Positions 9,254 to 19,280 are shown, counted from the first letter of the stretch. The stretch: 64,000 nt of DNA from Streptococcus gordonii (GCF_001553855.1 NZ_LQWV01000038.1:1-64000); one strand, 5' to 3'. The notes: generated by a model from the sequence alone, not told the origin. Made by a program: numbers and translations.

Positions 9254-9931
9254 TTATTTTTTCTTTGTTAAAAGAAAGCTCTCTTCTAAAAGAGAGAATA
9301 ATTCTTGATCCGTTAGAGTATCATCTAGCGGGAGACTCAGCCAATATTTTTTATTCATATGAAAGGCTGGGTAAATTCCTTTTTCTTGGATTCGTTCTGA
9401 GACCTGATTGTTCTTGACATTAAGAACCTCAATTGCTCCGCTTCGTCCTGAATCAAACTTAGACCAGTCAGTCGTCAGAAAAGCTCCATACCATTTCTTT
9501 GTGCCCTCATGGCGAAATACAGCTGCCTGGGTAGAACTTTTTCTTGAAGACTTAGCCCAAAGGTATTCCAAACTTCCCTGATAACGCTCAGAAACGTGAG
9601 CTACCAAGCGCTGACTTTGTTCATAAAGGAAGCCAATTTCATCGAAACAATGGCGTCGAATATCTAAGAGAAGATCCAAACAAGCTTGACGCACCTGACC
9701 AACAAACTCACCTGTCATAGATTCCATATGAACCTGCCTATACTCATCACCTGTCTCACAATCAAATAACTGAAAACGGACACTACTATCTTCAACATTA
9801 ATCACCATCTGAAAATCACCAGACAAGACTTTTCTTGATATCTGATAGATGCCTTCATTTTCTATAAAACCGTACTGGACTAGCTTATCAGAGTTAGCCT
9901 TATATTTCTCGAATAGTTCAAACATACTCAT
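9254..9931 (-). CDS. MmcQ/YjbR-family (CyaY-like fold) protein with an extra N-terminal domain
   Basis: 225 residues. The C-terminal half (about 110-220) has YjbR/MmcQ-type features: AAVFRHEGTKKWYGAF, a VEVLNVK-like strand and FHMNKKYWLSL followed by a conserved acidic stretch. The N-terminal ~100 residues form a separate domain I do not recognise (FELFEKYKANSDKLVQYGF). The family has a double-wing DNA-binding-like fold and no firm biochemical role. No strong RBS is visible before MSMFEL. A terminator-like hairpin separates it from cutC, so it may be transcribed alone or by read-through. Function unknown. Confidence 0.72.
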   Translation of the reverse strand: MSMFELFEKYKANSDKLVQYGFIENEGIYQISRKVLSGDFQMVINVEDSSVRFQLFDCETGDEYRQVHMESMTGEFVGQVRQACLDLLLDIRRHCFDEIGFLYEQSQRLVAHVSERYQGSLEYLWAKSSRKSSTQAAVFRHEGTKKWYGAFLTTDWSKFDSGRSGAIEVLNVKNNQVSERIQEKGIYPAFHMNKKYWLSLPLDDTLTDQELFSLLEESFLLTKKK

Positions 9932-9935
9932 AAAA

Positions 9936-9963
9936 AGGAAAGGGAGCCACAGCTCCTCTCCTT
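9936..9963 (-). terminator. Imperfect terminator after cutC
   Basis: GGGAGC and GCTCCT arms around CACA extend with mismatches, and the minus strand continues into CCTTTTT. It lies within 10 nt of the cutC stop. Confidence 0.6.
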
Positions 9964-9969
9964 ATCCTC

Positions 9970-10602
9970 CTAAAATACAACTTTGGTTCCATGTAGCTGA
10001 TCCACACCTAACTCAGCAACGATTTCATCACGATTTTGAGTCGTAATGCCACCTCCAGGCAGGATTTGGATTCGCTTGTCAGCATAGGCCACCAGCTCTT
10101 TTAACCAAGCAAAGTGTTCTTGAATCGTTTCCGAAGCTGAACCACCATGAGTCAAAATGCGCTTAACACCGTGCTCAGCCAACCAATCCAAGGCCTCAAA
10201 CTGTTTGTCTCTTGGAATAGAATCAAAAGCCATGTGAAAAACGACTTCTAAATCTTTAGACAAAGCCAGCAAAGACTCAAGATTTTCTGTATCTAGTTCA
10301 TTCTCCCTTGTCAGCAGGCCATATACGACTCCCTGGCTTCCAGCTTCACGAGCCTTTTTAATATCTTCGATCATGATTGCTACTTCAAGGTCAGTATATA
10401 CAAAATCACCACCTCTAGGACGAATCATGGTCATAATGCTAGTCTCATAAGGCTTGGCCAAGTCTACTGCAGCACGAATAACTCCATAACTTGGCGTGGT
10501 TCCTCCGACACTTAAATTGTCACAGAGTTCAACTCGACGGGCTCCTGCTTGCATTGCTTTTTCAAGCAAGGTTACATTTTCAGCACAAAATTCGTATAGC
10601 AT
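9970..10602 (-). CDS. cutC: CutC family protein
   Basis: TIM-barrel protein historically linked to copper homeostasis; its precise biochemical role is unsettled. The 210-residue protein begins with the family pattern EFCAENVTLLEKAMQAGARR followed by ELCDNLSVGGTTPSYG, and contains MIRPRGGDFVY, VVYGLLT, FHMAFD, ILTHGG and LPGGGI, all recognisable CutC blocks. It is somewhat shorter than the E. coli protein (248) but ends naturally. An AAAGGAG RBS lies before the ATG, and an extended -10 (TGATATAAT) lies farther upstream on the minus strand near 10640. Confidence 0.92.
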   Translation of the reverse strand: MLYEFCAENVTLLEKAMQAGARRVELCDNLSVGGTTPSYGVIRAAVDLAKPYETSIMTMIRPRGGDFVYTDLEVAIMIEDIKKAREAGSQGVVYGLLTRENELDTENLESLLALSKDLEVVFHMAFDSIPRDKQFEALDWLAEHGVKRILTHGGSASETIQEHFAWLKELVAYADKRIQILPGGGITTQNRDEIVAELGVDQLHGTKVVF

Positions 10603-10681
10603 CCGCTACTCCTTTGATTTATTATGATATTATTCTAATTCTTTCTTGTTTATTATATCACAACTAGTGAAAAAAGACGAA

Positions 10682-11548
10682 TTAGCTATCCATCCCATTC
10701 ATACTTTCAAAGGACCTTTTACACCATTCAAGCCATTCTGTTTGGTAGGCTTCCTCAGATAGGATACGGTCCTTCAAATCAGCTATTGACAAGATCTTCT
10801 TTTCCTTACAGAGTCTAATACAATTGGAATAAAATTTTAAATTGATGTCGTCTCTGTCAAAATATACTGGTATTTCTGACCTTCCTCTAAGGTATGCTGT
10901 GAAAGCTCTGCTATGACCATCTGTCAGGAACCATTCCCCCTTCCATCTTTTTACTGGCAAAGGCTTTAATTCTTCTTGGTCAAACCATGTCTCAATTTCT
11001 TCTAGCTTTTTTTCTGAAAGGAAAAGTTGGCTGGGCTGGATATCAGTTAGAGGTAAAAGTAAATCTAAAACATAACGATGTCCCAGCTCCGTCTCTTCAT
11101 AAGGATAAAAACCGAATAAAGTAAATAGCTTTTTAGAAGGGAGATTGAAATCATAAATGTCCTGAACCCGTAACTGACGATAAGACAGAGATCGAGCCCT
11201 CTCAATCAATGCTCCGATAACGTCTCGTCCAATACCAATAGATCGATAAGTCTCCACTCCGATTACAATAGGTAAGTCATTCTCCGAAAAAGTCACATCG
11301 CCAATTGGCAACCAAGAATTATCCTGCTTAACTTCAATGAAATATAGTTCTCCTCGCTGACTAAGGACCTCATACATCTTCTTAATCTTTTCTAGAGAAT
11401 AACTTCCTTTTTTGCCGTCAACGAAATAGACAAGCTCTGGATCCTGATACCAAGAAAAGGCCACTTGATAGTGGCCATCATAAGCTCGCAAACGCAAGTT
11501 GCTATTAATTAAAATGACATCAGGTTGAGCTAAATTTACTATAGGCAT
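10682..11548 (-). CDS. GNAT acetyltransferase fused to a ParB-like nuclease-fold domain
   Basis: 288 residues. About 1-162 form a GNAT domain: a strand with YFIEVKQDNSWLPIGDV, then the acetyl-CoA loop region VETYRSIGIGRDVIGALIERA (99-119), and NLPSKKLFTLFGFYPYEET near the C-terminal part of the fold. About 165-288 carry a ParB/sulfiredoxin-like segment with I-QPSQLFLSEKKLEEIETWF and the LTDGHSRAFTAYL motif (209-221), typical of proteins that read out DGHxR. The substrate is unknown. It has a good RBS (GGAGTAGAGATT-ATG) and follows the YpmS-like gene by 11 nt, so the two are probably co-transcribed. Confidence 0.75.
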   Translation of the reverse strand: MPIVNLAQPDVILINSNLRLRAYDGHYQVAFSWYQDPELVYFVDGKKGSYSLEKIKKMYEVLSQRGELYFIEVKQDNSWLPIGDVTFSENDLPIVIGVETYRSIGIGRDVIGALIERARSLSYRQLRVQDIYDFNLPSKKLFTLFGFYPYEETELGHRYVLDLLLPLTDIQPSQLFLSEKKLEEIETWFDQEELKPLPVKRWKGEWFLTDGHSRAFTAYLRGRSEIPVYFDRDDINLKFYSNCIRLCKEKKILSIADLKDRILSEEAYQTEWLEWCKRSFESMNGMDS

Positions 11549-11559
11549 AATCTCTACTC

Positions 11560-12174
11560 CTACTGGCCTAGCAAACCTGACATATTCATTGTCAGCTTAA
11601 CTTTGGCAATATCATCCTGTATATTAAGTCCTGTAATTTTAAACTGAGACTCTGGCAGAGAAACCAATATTGTCTCTTGTTCCATGGCTAGATTACTGGA
11701 CTGGTCTTTTAATCTATTTTGTAAAATCGAAGCTACAATAGCTTTTTGTACTGGTAGATTTCCTAGACGAGAGCTAGCAAGATCAAATCGTAGGGTATGA
11801 TTTTCGTAGGCCGCGTAGAATCGCAAATCAAGTTTGCTGTCAATCCCAAGGATTTTTATAGGGAGTTGCAATCTTAATTTATCCCCTTCAATGCTGTACG
11901 CACTCTCCAATAATTCTTGACTCTGATTATCAGTCAAAAATGGTTTCAGTAACTGATTCAATTGTTTGCTGTTAATCGTAATCTCTGTACTTAGACCATT
12001 TGTTCCTACGGTTGCATTCTGAAGTCCAGATTCAACCATACTAGACAAACTAATTGTGCTTTCTACATTCTTTAGCTGATCAGAGGATTGAATTGAGGAA
12101 GGTACCAAAATCAGGGTCAGGCCAAATAATAAGACAAGAAGACCAACTACAGTACGTTTGATTATTTTTTTCAT
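11560..12174 (-). CDS. YpmS/DUF2140-like membrane-anchored protein
   Basis: 204 residues beginning at ATG 12174, chosen over an upstream TTG because AAAGGA stands at proper spacing. One N-terminal membrane segment (about 8-28) is followed by an extracytoplasmic domain rich in alternating strands (LRLQLPIKILGIDSKLDLRF, VKLTMNMSGLLG). The DUF2140/YpmS family is widespread in Firmicutes without a firm function. It lies 11 nt upstream of the GNAT/ParB-like gene. The family call rests on overall pattern and the C-terminal strand block. Confidence 0.7.
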   Translation of the reverse strand: MKKIIKRTVVGLLVLLFGLTLILVPSSIQSSDQLKNVESTISLSSMVESGLQNATVGTNGLSTEITINSKQLNQLLKPFLTDNQSQELLESAYSIEGDKLRLQLPIKILGIDSKLDLRFYAAYENHTLRFDLASSRLGNLPVQKAIVASILQNRLKDQSSNLAMEQETILVSLPESQFKITGLNIQDDIAKVKLTMNMSGLLGQ

Positions 12175-12323
12175 TTTTATTCCTTTTTGTAACAAGTTAG
12201 AAGATTGATTCTGCCTGCTCTAAAATCATAATAGATCTATTTTACACTAATTTCCTATTACTTTTGTGACAAAAAGATGACATTCCTATGCGGTATCATG
12301 ACAAAGTCTAGCTGTCACTTGCT

Positions 12324-12359
12324 AAAAAAAGAAAACTAGAGCCGTTTCTAGTTTTCTTT
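12324..12359 (-). terminator. Terminator of the ridA-rapZ-yvcK-whiA cluster
   Basis: A 13-bp stem, AAAGAAAACTAGA (12328-12340) with TCTAGTTTTCTTT (12347-12359), is followed on the minus strand by a long T run. It starts two bases after the whiA stop. Confidence 0.85.
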
Positions 12360-12360
12360 G

Positions 12361-13272
12361 TTATAGATCATCAGCAATCTTATTAATTTTCCGAAGTCTG
12401 TGATTCACGCCACTTTTGGTCAGAGGTTTACTAAGGCTATCAGCCAACTGCTGGATAGAGTAGTCAGGATGATTAACTCTCAGATGTGCCACCTCTTGTA
12501 AATCAATTGGCAGACTCTCCAAGCCACTCGTCTCCATAATCTTGACAATATTATTGATAGTCTTCATACTGGCTGTCACGGTTCGGGCTATATTGGCAGT
12601 CTCTGCGTTATTAGCCCTATTGAGGTCATTTCTAGTCTCCCGAAGGATTTTCACAGTTTCAAACTCGGCCATGGCCTCCATTGCTCCAACAACAATCAGA
12701 AAATCCATGATATCTTCTGCTCGTTGCAAATAAGTAACAGCACCTTTTTTTCGCTCGATGGTTTTGGCATCTAGTAAGAAACGCTGCATCAAACTAGCAA
12801 GTCCTTGGGCATGGTCCAAATAGACAGAAACGATTTCTAGTTGGTATTTACCGGATTCTGGGTCTCGCATACTACCGTTTGACAAGAAAGCCCCCCTAAG
12901 ATAAGCTCTACTTGCTTCATCATCAGATAGAATAAGAGGATCAATCCCCTCTTGGATTCCAAAGAAAGCATCCGCCAAATGCAAGTCTGACAAGATATCT
13001 TCAACTTTTTCATCTAAAAAAACCGTATAGACACGATTTTTTCGTAAATTAGTTTTCTGGTGATGACGAATATCAGATTTCACCTGATAAAAGCTCAACA
13101 GCAACTCATAAATATGACGAGCAATTTTCGCATTCTCAGTAGTAATGGATAGAGTTAGTCCTTGACTTGCAATACCTAAACTACCAGACATCTTCATGAT
13201 AGCGGCTAATTCACTCTTACTCTCGGTACCTAGCCCCAATAATTCTTCTTTTACCTTTACCGTAAAGCTCAT
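12361..13272 (-). CDS. whiA: DNA-binding regulator WhiA
   Basis: 303 residues, the usual length. An N-terminal LAGLIDADG-like fold ([26 protein letters not shown]) is followed by the C-terminal helix-turn-helix ([20 protein letters not shown], then [14 protein letters not shown]). In Firmicutes WhiA affects cell division and growth rather than sporulation. It overlaps yvcK by four bases, the order conserved in low-GC Gram-positives (rapZ-yvcK-whiA), so translation is likely coupled. Confidence 0.97.
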   Translation of the reverse strand: MSFTVKVKEELLGLGTESKSELAAIMKMSGSLGIASQGLTLSITTENAKIARHIYELLLSFYQVKSDIRHHQKTNLRKNRVYTVFLDEKVEDILSDLHLADAFFGIQEGIDPLILSDDEASRAYLRGAFLSNGSMRDPESGKYQLEIVSVYLDHAQGLASLMQRFLLDAKTIERKKGAVTYLQRAEDIMDFLIVVGAMEAMAEFETVKILRETRNDLNRANNAETANIARTVTASMKTINNIVKIMETSGLESLPIDLQEVAHLRVNHPDYSIQQLADSLSKPLTKSGVNHRLRKINKIADDL

Positions 13273-14243
13273 TTTCGCACCTGAATATTCTTCATCAACT
13301 CTTCCACAACTAAATTTCCATCGTGGAAGGCTCCACCATTTTCCAAACGTAAAAAATTAGAAGAAATAACACGGGGAACTTGTTCTTGAAGCCCCTTAAA
13401 GTCATGCTCAACTTGCACCAAATACTCATCAAATTTATTACAATTCATATAATCTTTTGGAACATTTTCAATATTCACCAGCACTGTATCGATAAATTTT
13501 TGTCCCAAATGACGATGCAAAACTTCCACATGATTGGCATCCGTAAAGTGTTCAGTTTCCCCTCTTTGGGTCATAATATTACAGACATAAGCTACCTGAG
13601 CCTTGGTTTCAAGTAGAGCTTGGCCAATCTCTTCAATCACCAAATTTGGCAAAATAGAGGTGAAAAGTGATCCTGGACCAAGTACGACCATATCGCTGTC
13701 TAGAATAGTCTGGACAACCTTACGACTGGCTTGGGGCTTTTCATCGTCATAAGTATTAGTCACATAGACATGGTCAATCATGCCTTTATAATCGGCAATC
13801 CGACTCTCCCCAGCTACTTCGGCACCATCAGTAAAAACAGCATGAAGGGTTAATGGACTATCGCTGGATGGATAAATTTTTCCTGTTGTATGGAAAAACT
13901 TGGTTAGAATTTGCATGGCATTATAGGTTGACCCCTGCATTTCAGAAATACCAGCAATAATTAAATTTCCTAAAGGATGGCCTGCCAAAGGTCCATCTTG
14001 GTCAGCAAAGCGATACTGAAAGACTCGCTCATAAAACTTTGGCATATCAGACAAAGCAACAAGTACATTTCGTAAATCGCCTGGAGGAGTTAGCTGAGTA
14101 TTCTTTCTTAACTCACCTGAACTACCACCATCATCAGCAACCGTAACGATAGCAGAAATATCTACATCCCTTTTTCGTAAACTATCAAGGATAACGGAAA
14201 TCCCGGTTCCACCACCAATAACAGCTATTTTGGGCTTTCTCAT
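13269..14243 (-). CDS. yvcK: YvcK/CofD-like family protein
   Basis: 324 residues. Begins [20 protein letters not shown], the nucleotide-sugar-binding glycine loop, and contains [14 protein letters not shown] and [11 protein letters not shown], characteristic of the YvcK/GlmR family that links UDP-GlcNAc and central carbon metabolism to envelope synthesis. It overlaps rapZ and whiA by four bases each. The CofD-like fold shares a LPPG-phosphotransferase ancestor, but streptococci do not make F420, so the YvcK role is expected. Confidence 0.96.
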   Translation of the reverse strand: MRKPKIAVIGGGTGISVILDSLRKRDVDISAIVTVADDGGSSGELRKNTQLTPPGDLRNVLVALSDMPKFYERVFQYRFADQDGPLAGHPLGNLIIAGISEMQGSTYNAMQILTKFFHTTGKIYPSSDSPLTLHAVFTDGAEVAGESRIADYKGMIDHVYVTNTYDDEKPQASRKVVQTILDSDMVVLGPGSLFTSILPNLVIEEIGQALLETKAQVAYVCNIMTQRGETEHFTDANHVEVLHRHLGQKFIDTVLVNIENVPKDYMNCNKFDEYLVQVEHDFKGLQEQVPRVISSNFLRLENGGAFHDGNLVVEELMKNIQVRK

Positions 14244-15130
14244 GAGCGATTTACCGTTTCCTTTCTGCGGTCTTTGTCACGATGGCTACAGTTGACAGGC
14301 CAATTTTTAGCTAAATCGTCTGCCAAACGCTGAGCAAAGGCAACACTTCTATGTTGACCTCCAGTACAACCAACAGCAATTGTCAAGACTGACTTTCCCT
14401 CTTTCTTGTAACCAGGTAAAATCGGTTCAATTAAATTCAGTAGATGTTGATAAAATTCAGTTGACTCCTCATGGTTCATGACATAGTCGAAGACTGGTTT
14501 ATCAAGTCCTGTTTGATTACGCAGTTCTGGCTGATAGTATGGGTTTGGTAAAAAACGGACGTCAAAAACCAGATCCGCATCCAAAGGAAGCCCATACTTA
14601 AATCCAAAACTCATGACCTCAACACGAAAAGATTGTTGTTGAGACTGGTCTGAAAACTGTTCTGAAATAGTCTTTCGCAATTCACGAGGAGTTAAATCTG
14701 TCGTATCGACAACATTTTGACTGAGATTCTTAAGAGGAGCCAACAATTCTCGCTCCAACTTAATTCCGTCTAAAATCCGACCGTCTGCTGCCAATGGATG
14801 GCTACGTCGTGTCTCCTTGTAACGAGCTACCAATTCTTTATCAGCCGCATCTAGAAAGAGAATTTTAAAATCAATTTCTAAATTGTTTTCTACCTGATCT
14901 AAAACGTTCTGAATTTCAGCAAAAAATGAACGACTACGCATATCCACGACAAGAGCTAGTTTGTCAATATCATTAGTTGTTTCCAATAATTGCAGGAACT
15001 TAGGTACAAGTGTTGGCGGGATATTATCAATGGTAAAGTAGCCCAAATCTTCGAATGACTGAATAGCTACTGTCTTTCCTGCACCACTCATTCCTGTAAC
15101 AATGACTAGTTTCATCTCTTTCTCTGGCAT
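14240..15130 (-). CDS. rapZ: RNase adapter / nucleotide-binding protein RapZ (YvcJ)
   Basis: 296 residues. Walker [11 protein letters not shown] near residue 13, DMRSRSFF region, and C-terminal [17 protein letters not shown], the hallmark of RapZ/YvcJ. In Gram-positives YvcJ hydrolyses nucleotides and its RNA-adapter role is not established. It begins 24 nt after ridA ends and overlaps yvcK, so the four genes likely form one transcript. Confidence 0.96.
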   Translation of the reverse strand: MPEKEMKLVIVTGMSGAGKTVAIQSFEDLGYFTIDNIPPTLVPKFLQLLETTNDIDKLALVVDMRSRSFFAEIQNVLDQVENNLEIDFKILFLDAADKELVARYKETRRSHPLAADGRILDGIKLERELLAPLKNLSQNVVDTTDLTPRELRKTISEQFSDQSQQQSFRVEVMSFGFKYGLPLDADLVFDVRFLPNPYYQPELRNQTGLDKPVFDYVMNHEESTEFYQHLLNLIEPILPGYKKEGKSVLTIAVGCTGGQHRSVAFAQRLADDLAKNWPVNCSHRDKDRRKETVNRS

Positions 15131-15154
15131 ATTCTCTCCCCTCCAGCTAGACCT

Positions 15155-15535
15155 TTAATCTAGCTCAGCAATGACTTCAATTTCAATTTTAACATCCCGA
15201 GGCAGGCGCGCTACTTCTACAGCAGATCGAGCAGGATAAGCGCTTGAAAAGGCTGTTTGATAAACAGCATTAAAAGCCGCGAAATCATTGATATCACTCA
15301 AAAAACAAGTTGCTTTCACGACATGATCAAAATCAGTTCCAGCTTCTGTTAGAATAGCCTTGATATTTGAAAGAACTTGCTCAGTCTGTTCCTCAATCGT
15401 GCTACCGACAATCTCACCAGTTTCTGGTGACAAAGGGATCTGGCCACTTGCAAACAAAAGATTGCCAGCTACTCGTCCTTGAACATAGGGACCAATAGCT
15501 TTAGGTGCTTTATTTGTATTAATTATCTTAGACAT
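15155..15535 (-). CDS. ridA: RidA family enamine/imine deaminase
   Basis: 126 residues from ATG 15535. The ATG two codons earlier lies almost on the AAGGAGGA element, while this one has proper spacing and gives the family length. RidA hydrolyses reactive 2-aminoacrylate-type enamines. Signature blocks: PKAIGPYVQG, FASGQIPLSPETGE, and the substrate-binding Arg region PARSAVEVARLPRDVKIEIE near the C-terminus. It heads the rapZ-yvcK-whiA cluster. Confidence 0.93.
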   Translation of the reverse strand: MSKIINTNKAPKAIGPYVQGRVAGNLLFASGQIPLSPETGEIVGSTIEEQTEQVLSNIKAILTEAGTDFDHVVKATCFLSDINDFAAFNAVYQTAFSSAYPARSAVEVARLPRDVKIEIEVIAELD

Positions 15536-15703
15536 TTTCATTCCTCCTTATTTCCCTATTATTATATCATAAAGAGACTCTCCTAGCTCAATCCTTCTAT
15601 GCCCGCAATTAAAAATCAAGGAAATTTTCTAATCCTTTAAAAATCACTTGGGTATGTATTCTGTAATTTATGACGTCAAGTCGACTTAACCAAATTTCGA
15701 AAC

Positions 15704-15732
15704 AAAAAACTGAGACAAGATGATCTCAGTTT
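15704..15732 (-). terminator. Terminator after udk-YoaK operon
   Basis: AAACTGAGA (15707-15715) pairs with TCTCAGTTT (15724-15732) and runs into TTTTTT on the minus strand, 26 nt after the YoaK-like stop. The remaining 15536-15700 is AT-rich and should contain the ridA promoter. Confidence 0.75.
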
Positions 15733-15757
15733 ATATTTAATGCTATATACTTACTTG

Positions 15758-16471
15758 TTATCTTCTACGCAGATACTGAGTTAATCTAAAGATTAAAAAG
15801 GCTGATAAAATCAAGCTTACTAACCAGATCGTTCTCAGATACCAGAATTGGATGAGATAGGTAGACACAATGGCTCCCGTCACAAAGCTACCTAAAAGAG
15901 CCACAAAAAACAAACCTTCTTCTAAGTAAGGTATTTTCTTTGTTCGAACGTAAGTCCCAAAAGCAACCATGGTCTTCTTAAGATTACCTGTCATAAAGGA
16001 ATTATTATAGGCAATGCCATCTACTTCCCCAAAAGCCGTCGCTACCAAGCCCATACAAAAACCAAGAGGAGGCACGATATAGATGTTGGCGAAGTTGGCT
16101 GGCAAAAAACCAATTACAGATGCTACTAAGATCAGTGGGACAATGCTAGAAAGCCGCCACCAGGATTTCTCAAAAAGATTTTGAAAAACCGTCATTAGAA
16201 AGATCCCTAGCATAAATGCTAACATCGTAGCCAGTTTTACTTCAATTTCTCTTGTCTCATGATTAATCAATTCAACTGAAAGGAAAACAACATTTCCTGT
16301 TTGCCCAGCTACCAAGGTTCCTCCCCTTTCAATGAAGGTATAGGCATCCACAAACCCTGCGCAAAATGTTAACAAACAGGCGAAAAATTTAGATCGGGAA
16401 TGAAATTCTTTTTTCACAATATTTCTCATTTTATTTAAAAAGTCTAGCTCTTTACTAGACTTCCTCCTCAT
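15758..16471 (-). CDS. YoaK family (DUF1275) membrane protein
   Basis: 237 residues, about six membrane segments. The N-terminal block ACLLTFCAGFVDAYTFIERG followed by GQTGNVVFL, and later NSFMTGNLKK, are DUF1275 signatures. Function unknown; some relatives are annotated as small membrane transport-like proteins. The start at 16471 overlaps the udk stop as TAATG, with AGGAGGAA inside the first codons. A start at MRNIVKKEF near 16430 is possible but lacks a clear RBS. Confidence 0.85.
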   Translation of the reverse strand: MRRKSSKELDFLNKMRNIVKKEFHSRSKFFACLLTFCAGFVDAYTFIERGGTLVAGQTGNVVFLSVELINHETREIEVKLATMLAFMLGIFLMTVFQNLFEKSWWRLSSIVPLILVASVIGFLPANFANIYIVPPLGFCMGLVATAFGEVDGIAYNNSFMTGNLKKTMVAFGTYVRTKKIPYLEEGLFFVALLGSFVTGAIVSTYLIQFWYLRTIWLVSLILSAFLIFRLTQYLRRR

Positions 16472-17103
16472 TAATTTCTAGCTTCTTTTAAGATTTTTTC
16501 AATCTTAGTTGTGATCAGATCAATGGCAACTGTATTTGAAGCTCCTTCAGGAATGATGACATCAGCATAGCGCTTAGTCGGCTCAATAAACTGATGATAC
16601 ATGGGTTTCACTACGCCCAAATATTGTTCAATAACGCTATCCAGACTGCGACCACGTTCTTCCATATCCCGTTTGATCCGGCGAATGATTCGAACATCAT
16701 CATCAGTGTCGACAAAAATTTTGATATCCATCAAGTCTCGCAAGCGCTGATCTTCAAGTACCAAGATCCCTTCTACGATAAATACATCTTTAGGTTCCTG
16801 GCGATAGGTTTTGCTACTACGGGTATGCTCTGTATAATCATAGGTGGGGATATCCACAGGACGACCAGCCAAAAGCTCCTTGATTTGTTCAATCATTAGA
16901 TCTGTATCGAAGGCAAAAGGATGGTCATAGTTTGTCTTAATCCTTTCCTCAAAAGTCAGATGAGACTGGTCTTTATAGTAAGAATCATGCTCAATCATAG
17001 CAATCTTTTCATTTGGGAAATTAGATAAAATTGCTCTGGAGACACTGGTTTTACCACCACCTGATCCACCGGTCACTCCAATAATAATAGGTCTGTTTTG
17101 CAT
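16471..17103 (-). CDS. udk: Uridine kinase
   Basis: Phosphorylates uridine and cytidine in pyrimidine salvage. 210 residues from ATG 17103 (GGAG six bases upstream). P-loop [14 protein letters not shown] (about 8-21), [23 protein letters not shown], and [21 protein letters not shown] lid segment, all typical Udk. The YoaK-like gene follows by overlap. Confidence 0.97.
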   Translation of the reverse strand: MQNRPIIIGVTGGSGGGKTSVSRAILSNFPNEKIAMIEHDSYYKDQSHLTFEERIKTNYDHPFAFDTDLMIEQIKELLAGRPVDIPTYDYTEHTRSSKTYRQEPKDVFIVEGILVLEDQRLRDLMDIKIFVDTDDDVRIIRRIKRDMEERGRSLDSVIEQYLGVVKPMYHQFIEPTKRYADVIIPEGASNTVAIDLITTKIEKILKEARN

Positions 17104-17148
17104 TTCTTGCTCCAATATTTTTAATCTTATCTATTTTACACCAAATCA

Positions 17149-17157
17149 TGGTATAAT
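17149..17157 (+). promoter_or_regulatory. Extended -10 promoter for the oxidoreductase-helicase operon
   Basis: TGGTATAAT is an extended -10 element 49 bp before the ATG at 17206. No good -35 is present, as is common with TGn elements. It sits in the divergent gap after udk. Confidence 0.55.
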
Positions 17158-17205
17158 GAAAGGGCTAAACAGTAAAAAATAAAGAGATTTTTAAAGGAGG
17201 GAAGC

Positions 17206-18186
17206 ATGTTAAAATTAGGTATTATTGGAACAGGACAGATTTCCCATGAGTTTATCAAGGCCACTAAGCTCAGTGGCCACTATGAGTTACTGGCTGTATA
17301 TTCGAGGAGTCTAGCTACTGCGCAAACCTTTGCCCATGATTACCAAAATGTAGAACTTTTTTGTGATTTGACTGATTTTTTAAGTAGTGCTCTTGACGTA
17401 GTTTATATCGCCAGTCCAAATTCCTTACACTTTGAGCAGGCTAAACAAGTTATTTTAGCAGGCAAACACGCTATTATTGAGAAACCAGCTGTGTCGCTGC
17501 CTGAAGAATGGAAGGAACTGGTTGCTCTTTCTAAGCAAGAAGAAGTTTATATTTTTGAAGCTGCCCGCAACTATCATGAAGAAGCCTTCGCTATTATTCA
17601 AGACTTTCTCAAGGACAAGACTGTCTGGGGAGCCCACTTCACCTATGCCAAATATTCTTCTAAGATGCAGGCACTACTTTCAGGGAAAGAACCTAATGTT
17701 TTTTCTGCCAAGTTTTCTGGTGGAGCTTTGATGGACCTAGGTATCTATCCCGTATACGCTGCGATTAGACTCTTTGGTTCCCCTCAATCTGCTCGATACA
17801 GTGCTCAACAATTACCTAATACCGTTGACTTAAATGGAGTGGGATCTTTGATTTATCCCGATTTTCAAGTCGGGATTCATGCGGGAAAAAATATCAATAG
17901 CAATCTACCTGCTGAAATATATACTGATCAAGGAACCCTCACTTTAGACGGGATTGAATTTATCAGCTCTGCTATTTTCCATGGACTAGATGGACAAGAA
18001 ACCATTCTTCCCATCCAGCAAGCTTCTCATACCATGCAGGAGGAAGCTCAAGCTTTTGCGACAGTATTACTGGGGAAAGAAAGAACCGCTTATGAGGAAT
18101 GGTTAAAATCAGCATCTGCCGTTCACCAAACATTGTGGACCATGCGCAAGGATGCTGGCATTAGATTTGAGGTTGATTATGATTAA
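17206..18186 (+). CDS. Gfo/Idh/MocA family oxidoreductase
   Basis: 326 residues. N-terminal Rossmann motif LGIIGTGQISHEFI (3-16), then VVYIASPNSLHFEQAKQVILAGKHAIIEKP with the conserved EKP lysine, and a C-terminal GFO_IDH_MocA fold with GGALMDLGIYPVYA. NAD(P)-dependent oxidation or reduction of a sugar-like substrate is expected, but the specific substrate cannot be read. Strong RBS AAAGGAGGG. It overlaps the helicase gene by eight bases. Confidence 0.9.
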   Translation: MLKLGIIGTGQISHEFIKATKLSGHYELLAVYSRSLATAQTFAHDYQNVELFCDLTDFLSSALDVVYIASPNSLHFEQAKQVILAGKHAIIEKPAVSLPEEWKELVALSKQEEVYIFEAARNYHEEAFAIIQDFLKDKTVWGAHFTYAKYSSKMQALLSGKEPNVFSAKFSGGALMDLGIYPVYAAIRLFGSPQSARYSAQQLPNTVDLNGVGSLIYPDFQVGIHAGKNINSNLPAEIYTDQGTLTLDGIEFISSAIFHGLDGQETILPIQQASHTMQEEAQAFATVLLGKERTAYEEWLKSASAVHQTLWTMRKDAGIRFEVDYD

Positions 18187-19267
18187 AACACATTTTCCTA
18201 GCTCTTGGCAAGACAAGTTAGAGAAACTAGGATTTTCAGAACTTACAAGTATACAGGAAGAGATATTTGAGCCGATTTCATCAGGAAAATCTGTTTTAGG
18301 GATCAGTCCAACGGGAACTGGTAAAACACTAGCCTATCTCTTTCCCTGTCTACTTAAGCTAACACCCAAAAAAGCTCAACAACTCTTGATTTTAGCTCCT
18401 AATACTGAGCTGGCTGGGCAAATCTTTGAAGTTTGCAAAAGCTGGGCAGACTTGCTTGGTTTGAACGCTCAGCTATTTATTTCCGGATCCAGTCAAAAAC
18501 GCCAGATTGAACGTCTAAAAAAAGGACCAGAGATTATCATTGGCACTCCCGGTCGAATTTTTGAATTGGTCAAGCTAAAAAAAATTAAGATAATGAATAT
18601 TGATACAATCGTCTTAGATGAATTTGACCAGCTTCTCAGCGATTCTCAGTATCATTTTGTTGATAAAATCGTTCGCTATGCACCTCGTGACCACCAGCTG
18701 GTATATATGAGCGCCACCGCTAAGTTCGACCACGATAAGATTGCTGAAAATACTCTAGAAATCAGCATTGACGACCTCGTTTTAGACAACATTCAGCATT
18801 TTTACATGCAAGTCGAAAAACGTGATAAAGTGGAGTTGCTTCGCAAATTATCCAATGTTGAAGATTTCCGTGGGTTGGTTTTCTTCAACGCTCTGTCAGA
18901 CCTGGGCAGTGCTGAAGAAAAACTCCAGTATCGTGAAGCCAATGCTGTTTCACTTGCAAGTGATGTCAACGTTAAGTTCAGAAAAGTGATTCTTAATAAG
19001 TTTAAAGACCATCAGATTACTCTCTTACTGGCTACTGACCTAGTTGCCCGAGGCATTGATATTGACTCTCTAGAGTGCGTAGTAAACTATGAGCTTCCTC
19101 GCGACATCGAAACCTATACCCATCGCTCTGGCCGAACAGGACGCATGGGAAAGGAAGGTTCTGTTATCACCCTCATCAGCCATCCAGAAGAACTAAAAAC
19201 GTTGAAAAAATATGCTTCTGTTCGTGAACTTATCTTAAAAAATCAAGAACTATACCTAGCTGATTAA
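18179..19267 (+). CDS. DEAD-box-type RNA helicase, minimal core
   Basis: 362 residues from ATG 18179 (GAGGT upstream, eight-base overlap with the previous gene). Motifs in order: Q motif GFSELTSIQEEIF, I SPTGTGKT, Ia APNTELAGQ, Ib TPGRIFEL, II DEFD in place of DEAD, III SAT, V ATDLVARGIDID, VI HRSGRTGR. It ends soon after the second RecA domain, with no RNA-binding tail, so it is a compact member. Likely role in rRNA or mRNA remodelling. Confidence 0.92.
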   Translation: MIKTHFPSSWQDKLEKLGFSELTSIQEEIFEPISSGKSVLGISPTGTGKTLAYLFPCLLKLTPKKAQQLLILAPNTELAGQIFEVCKSWADLLGLNAQLFISGSSQKRQIERLKKGPEIIIGTPGRIFELVKLKKIKIMNIDTIVLDEFDQLLSDSQYHFVDKIVRYAPRDHQLVYMSATAKFDHDKIAENTLEISIDDLVLDNIQHFYMQVEKRDKVELLRKLSNVEDFRGLVFFNALSDLGSAEEKLQYREANAVSLASDVNVKFRKVILNKFKDHQITLLLATDLVARGIDIDSLECVVNYELPRDIETYTHRSGRTGRMGKEGSVITLISHPEELKTLKKYASVRELILKNQELYLAD

Positions 19268-19280
19268 AATCAACTTTATA

